A stretch of 64,000 nt of DNA from Fuerstiella sp. Lineage in GTDB: Bacteria; Planctomycetota; Planctomycetia; Planctomycetales; Planctomycetaceae. Location: the NCBI GenBank assembly GCA_014238335.1, contig JABABI010000006.1, positions 77,246 to 141,245 on the forward strand, in the 5' to 3' direction. Below the pieces are notes generated by a model. It had not been told where the DNA came from. It searched no databases and was given only the letters and a program-made list of their open reading frames with translations. The position numbers and the translations under genes were made by a program. Of this stretch, positions 63,519-64,000 are shown in pieces. Every line of letters begins with the position of its first letter. Position 1 is the stretch's first letter.

Positions 63519-64000
63519 CTAAGTTGGCGTCATCCCTTTCTTAAAGGCAGTTGGCGGCAGATCTATACCCGTCAGCATTTTGAATTGCAGTTGTAACTGC
63601 CTTGCAAATATTCCTGAGGGACTGATGTAGGCGGCTCCTCGGACATGTGCTTCTTCCGCGAAAGGGGATTCGCCGGGGTACGCGGTCAGGTCAATGACGA
63701 CCATCTTTTCCCGAATCAGCGAAGGATTCAACTCACCTCGCCCGGTTCCGCATTTGATGTCCGAGCCTGCCAGGACGACAACATCCGTCGCGGTCTGGTG
63801 AATGGCGGCCCAGGGGATATGTCTGACAGATGCCTTTTTGGCAGCAGACATGGCAGAGTTGTTCGATGGTGCCGCAATACTGACGGCCGCATTTCTACCC
63901 GATAGATAGTTCGCCGCTGCCAGTGCAATGGGGCCACAACCAAACACAGTGGTTGCTCGACCCTCGGTCCATCGTTCATCTTTTAGCGCCGCCGTCATCT
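63519..64000 (-). CDS. Shikimate dehydrogenase, C-terminal part (aroE or aroDE)
   Basis: The gene runs off the right edge, so the N-terminal half is missing; an ATG at 63998 is internal to the real gene. What remains (159 aa) has the NADP Rossmann motif VFGCGPIALAAANYL, VVIDLTAYPGESPFAEEAHV and the shikimate-dehydrogenase ending IFARQLQLQFKMLTGIDLP. The enzyme reduces 3-dehydroshikimate to shikimate in aromatic synthesis. In planctomycetes it is often fused to a type I 3-dehydroquinase; whether that is so here cannot be seen. The N-x-T-P substrate region reads DVVVLAGSDIKCG, which is unusual. Confidence 0.75.
   Translation of the reverse strand, partial: MTAALKDERWTEGRATTVFGCGPIALAAANYLSGRNAAVSIAAPSNNSAMSAAKKASVRHIPWAAIHQTATDVVVLAGSDIKCGTGRGELNPSLIREKMVVIDLTAYPGESPFAEEAHVRGAAYISPSGIFARQLQLQFKMLTGIDLPPTAFKKGMTPT

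Overview
The window looks like chromosomal DNA of a planctomycete (phylum Planctomycetota, probably a Planctomycetaceae/Fuerstiella-like marine lineage; the genus is inference). The support is its gene content: DUF1559 prepilin-like proteins, PSD1/DUF1549-DUF1553 cytochromes, DUF1501 and DUF1552 proteins, formylglycine sulfatases, a sialate O-acetylesterase, a TolB-amidohydrolase fusion and Tat-exported Gfo/Idh/MocA oxidoreductases. No phage, plasmid replication, rRNA or CRISPR locus is seen.

Layout. 1-4360: the end of an alpha/beta hydrolase, a P1 peptidase fused to a beta-lactamase-type serine hydrolase, and an asd-moaC pair on the minus strand. 4634-15376: the most coherent block, all on the plus strand. 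It holds an ECF sigma factor, a single-pass membrane protein that may be its anti-sigma partner, a GspE/PilB ATPase, three tandem GspF/PilC-type membrane proteins, three small pseudopilin-like proteins and three DUF1559 proteins with type III prepilin signals. Several of these genes overlap by ATGA or TAATG. This reads as a compact, secretin-less pilus or secretion machine with DUF1559 proteins as candidate substrates. 15377-16148 is a long non-coding stretch with a strong orphan terminator, a 143-bp MITE-like element and a dyad repeat found again at 63.4 kb.

16.1-23.2 kb holds a Gfo/Idh/MocA oxidoreductase, an unrecognised 511-aa protein, a zinc alcohol dehydrogenase, tRNA-Val(GAC) with an integrase remnant beside it, and an octaheme cytochrome c. 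23.7-40.7 kb is mainly catabolic and extracytoplasmic: sialate O-acetylesterase, a dead sulfatase, TolB-amidohydrolase, a PSD1/DUF1501 pair, an enolase-superfamily enzyme with an Nramp-related transporter, a second DUF1501 protein and an MlrC-type M81 peptidase.

40.8-50.3 kb is partly decayed. An ABC-2 permease, an EAL-HDOD protein and a HEAT-repeat protein are intact, but a response regulator-PP2C gene and a DUF1592-family cytochrome gene are frameshifted pseudogenes; the DUF1552 partner of the latter is intact. 50.4-64 kb carries a transglutaminase-sulfatase operon, tRNA-Ser(GGA), a second PSD1 protein with a LamG insert, a second sulfatase, an alpha/beta hydrolase, an MFS transporter, a NosR-like double FMN-binding membrane protein and the end of a shikimate dehydrogenase (aroE/aroDE).

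All assignments come from reading motifs and gene order; no database search was run. Starts were moved inward where a signal peptide, stop-start overlap or family alignment pointed to an internal ATG.
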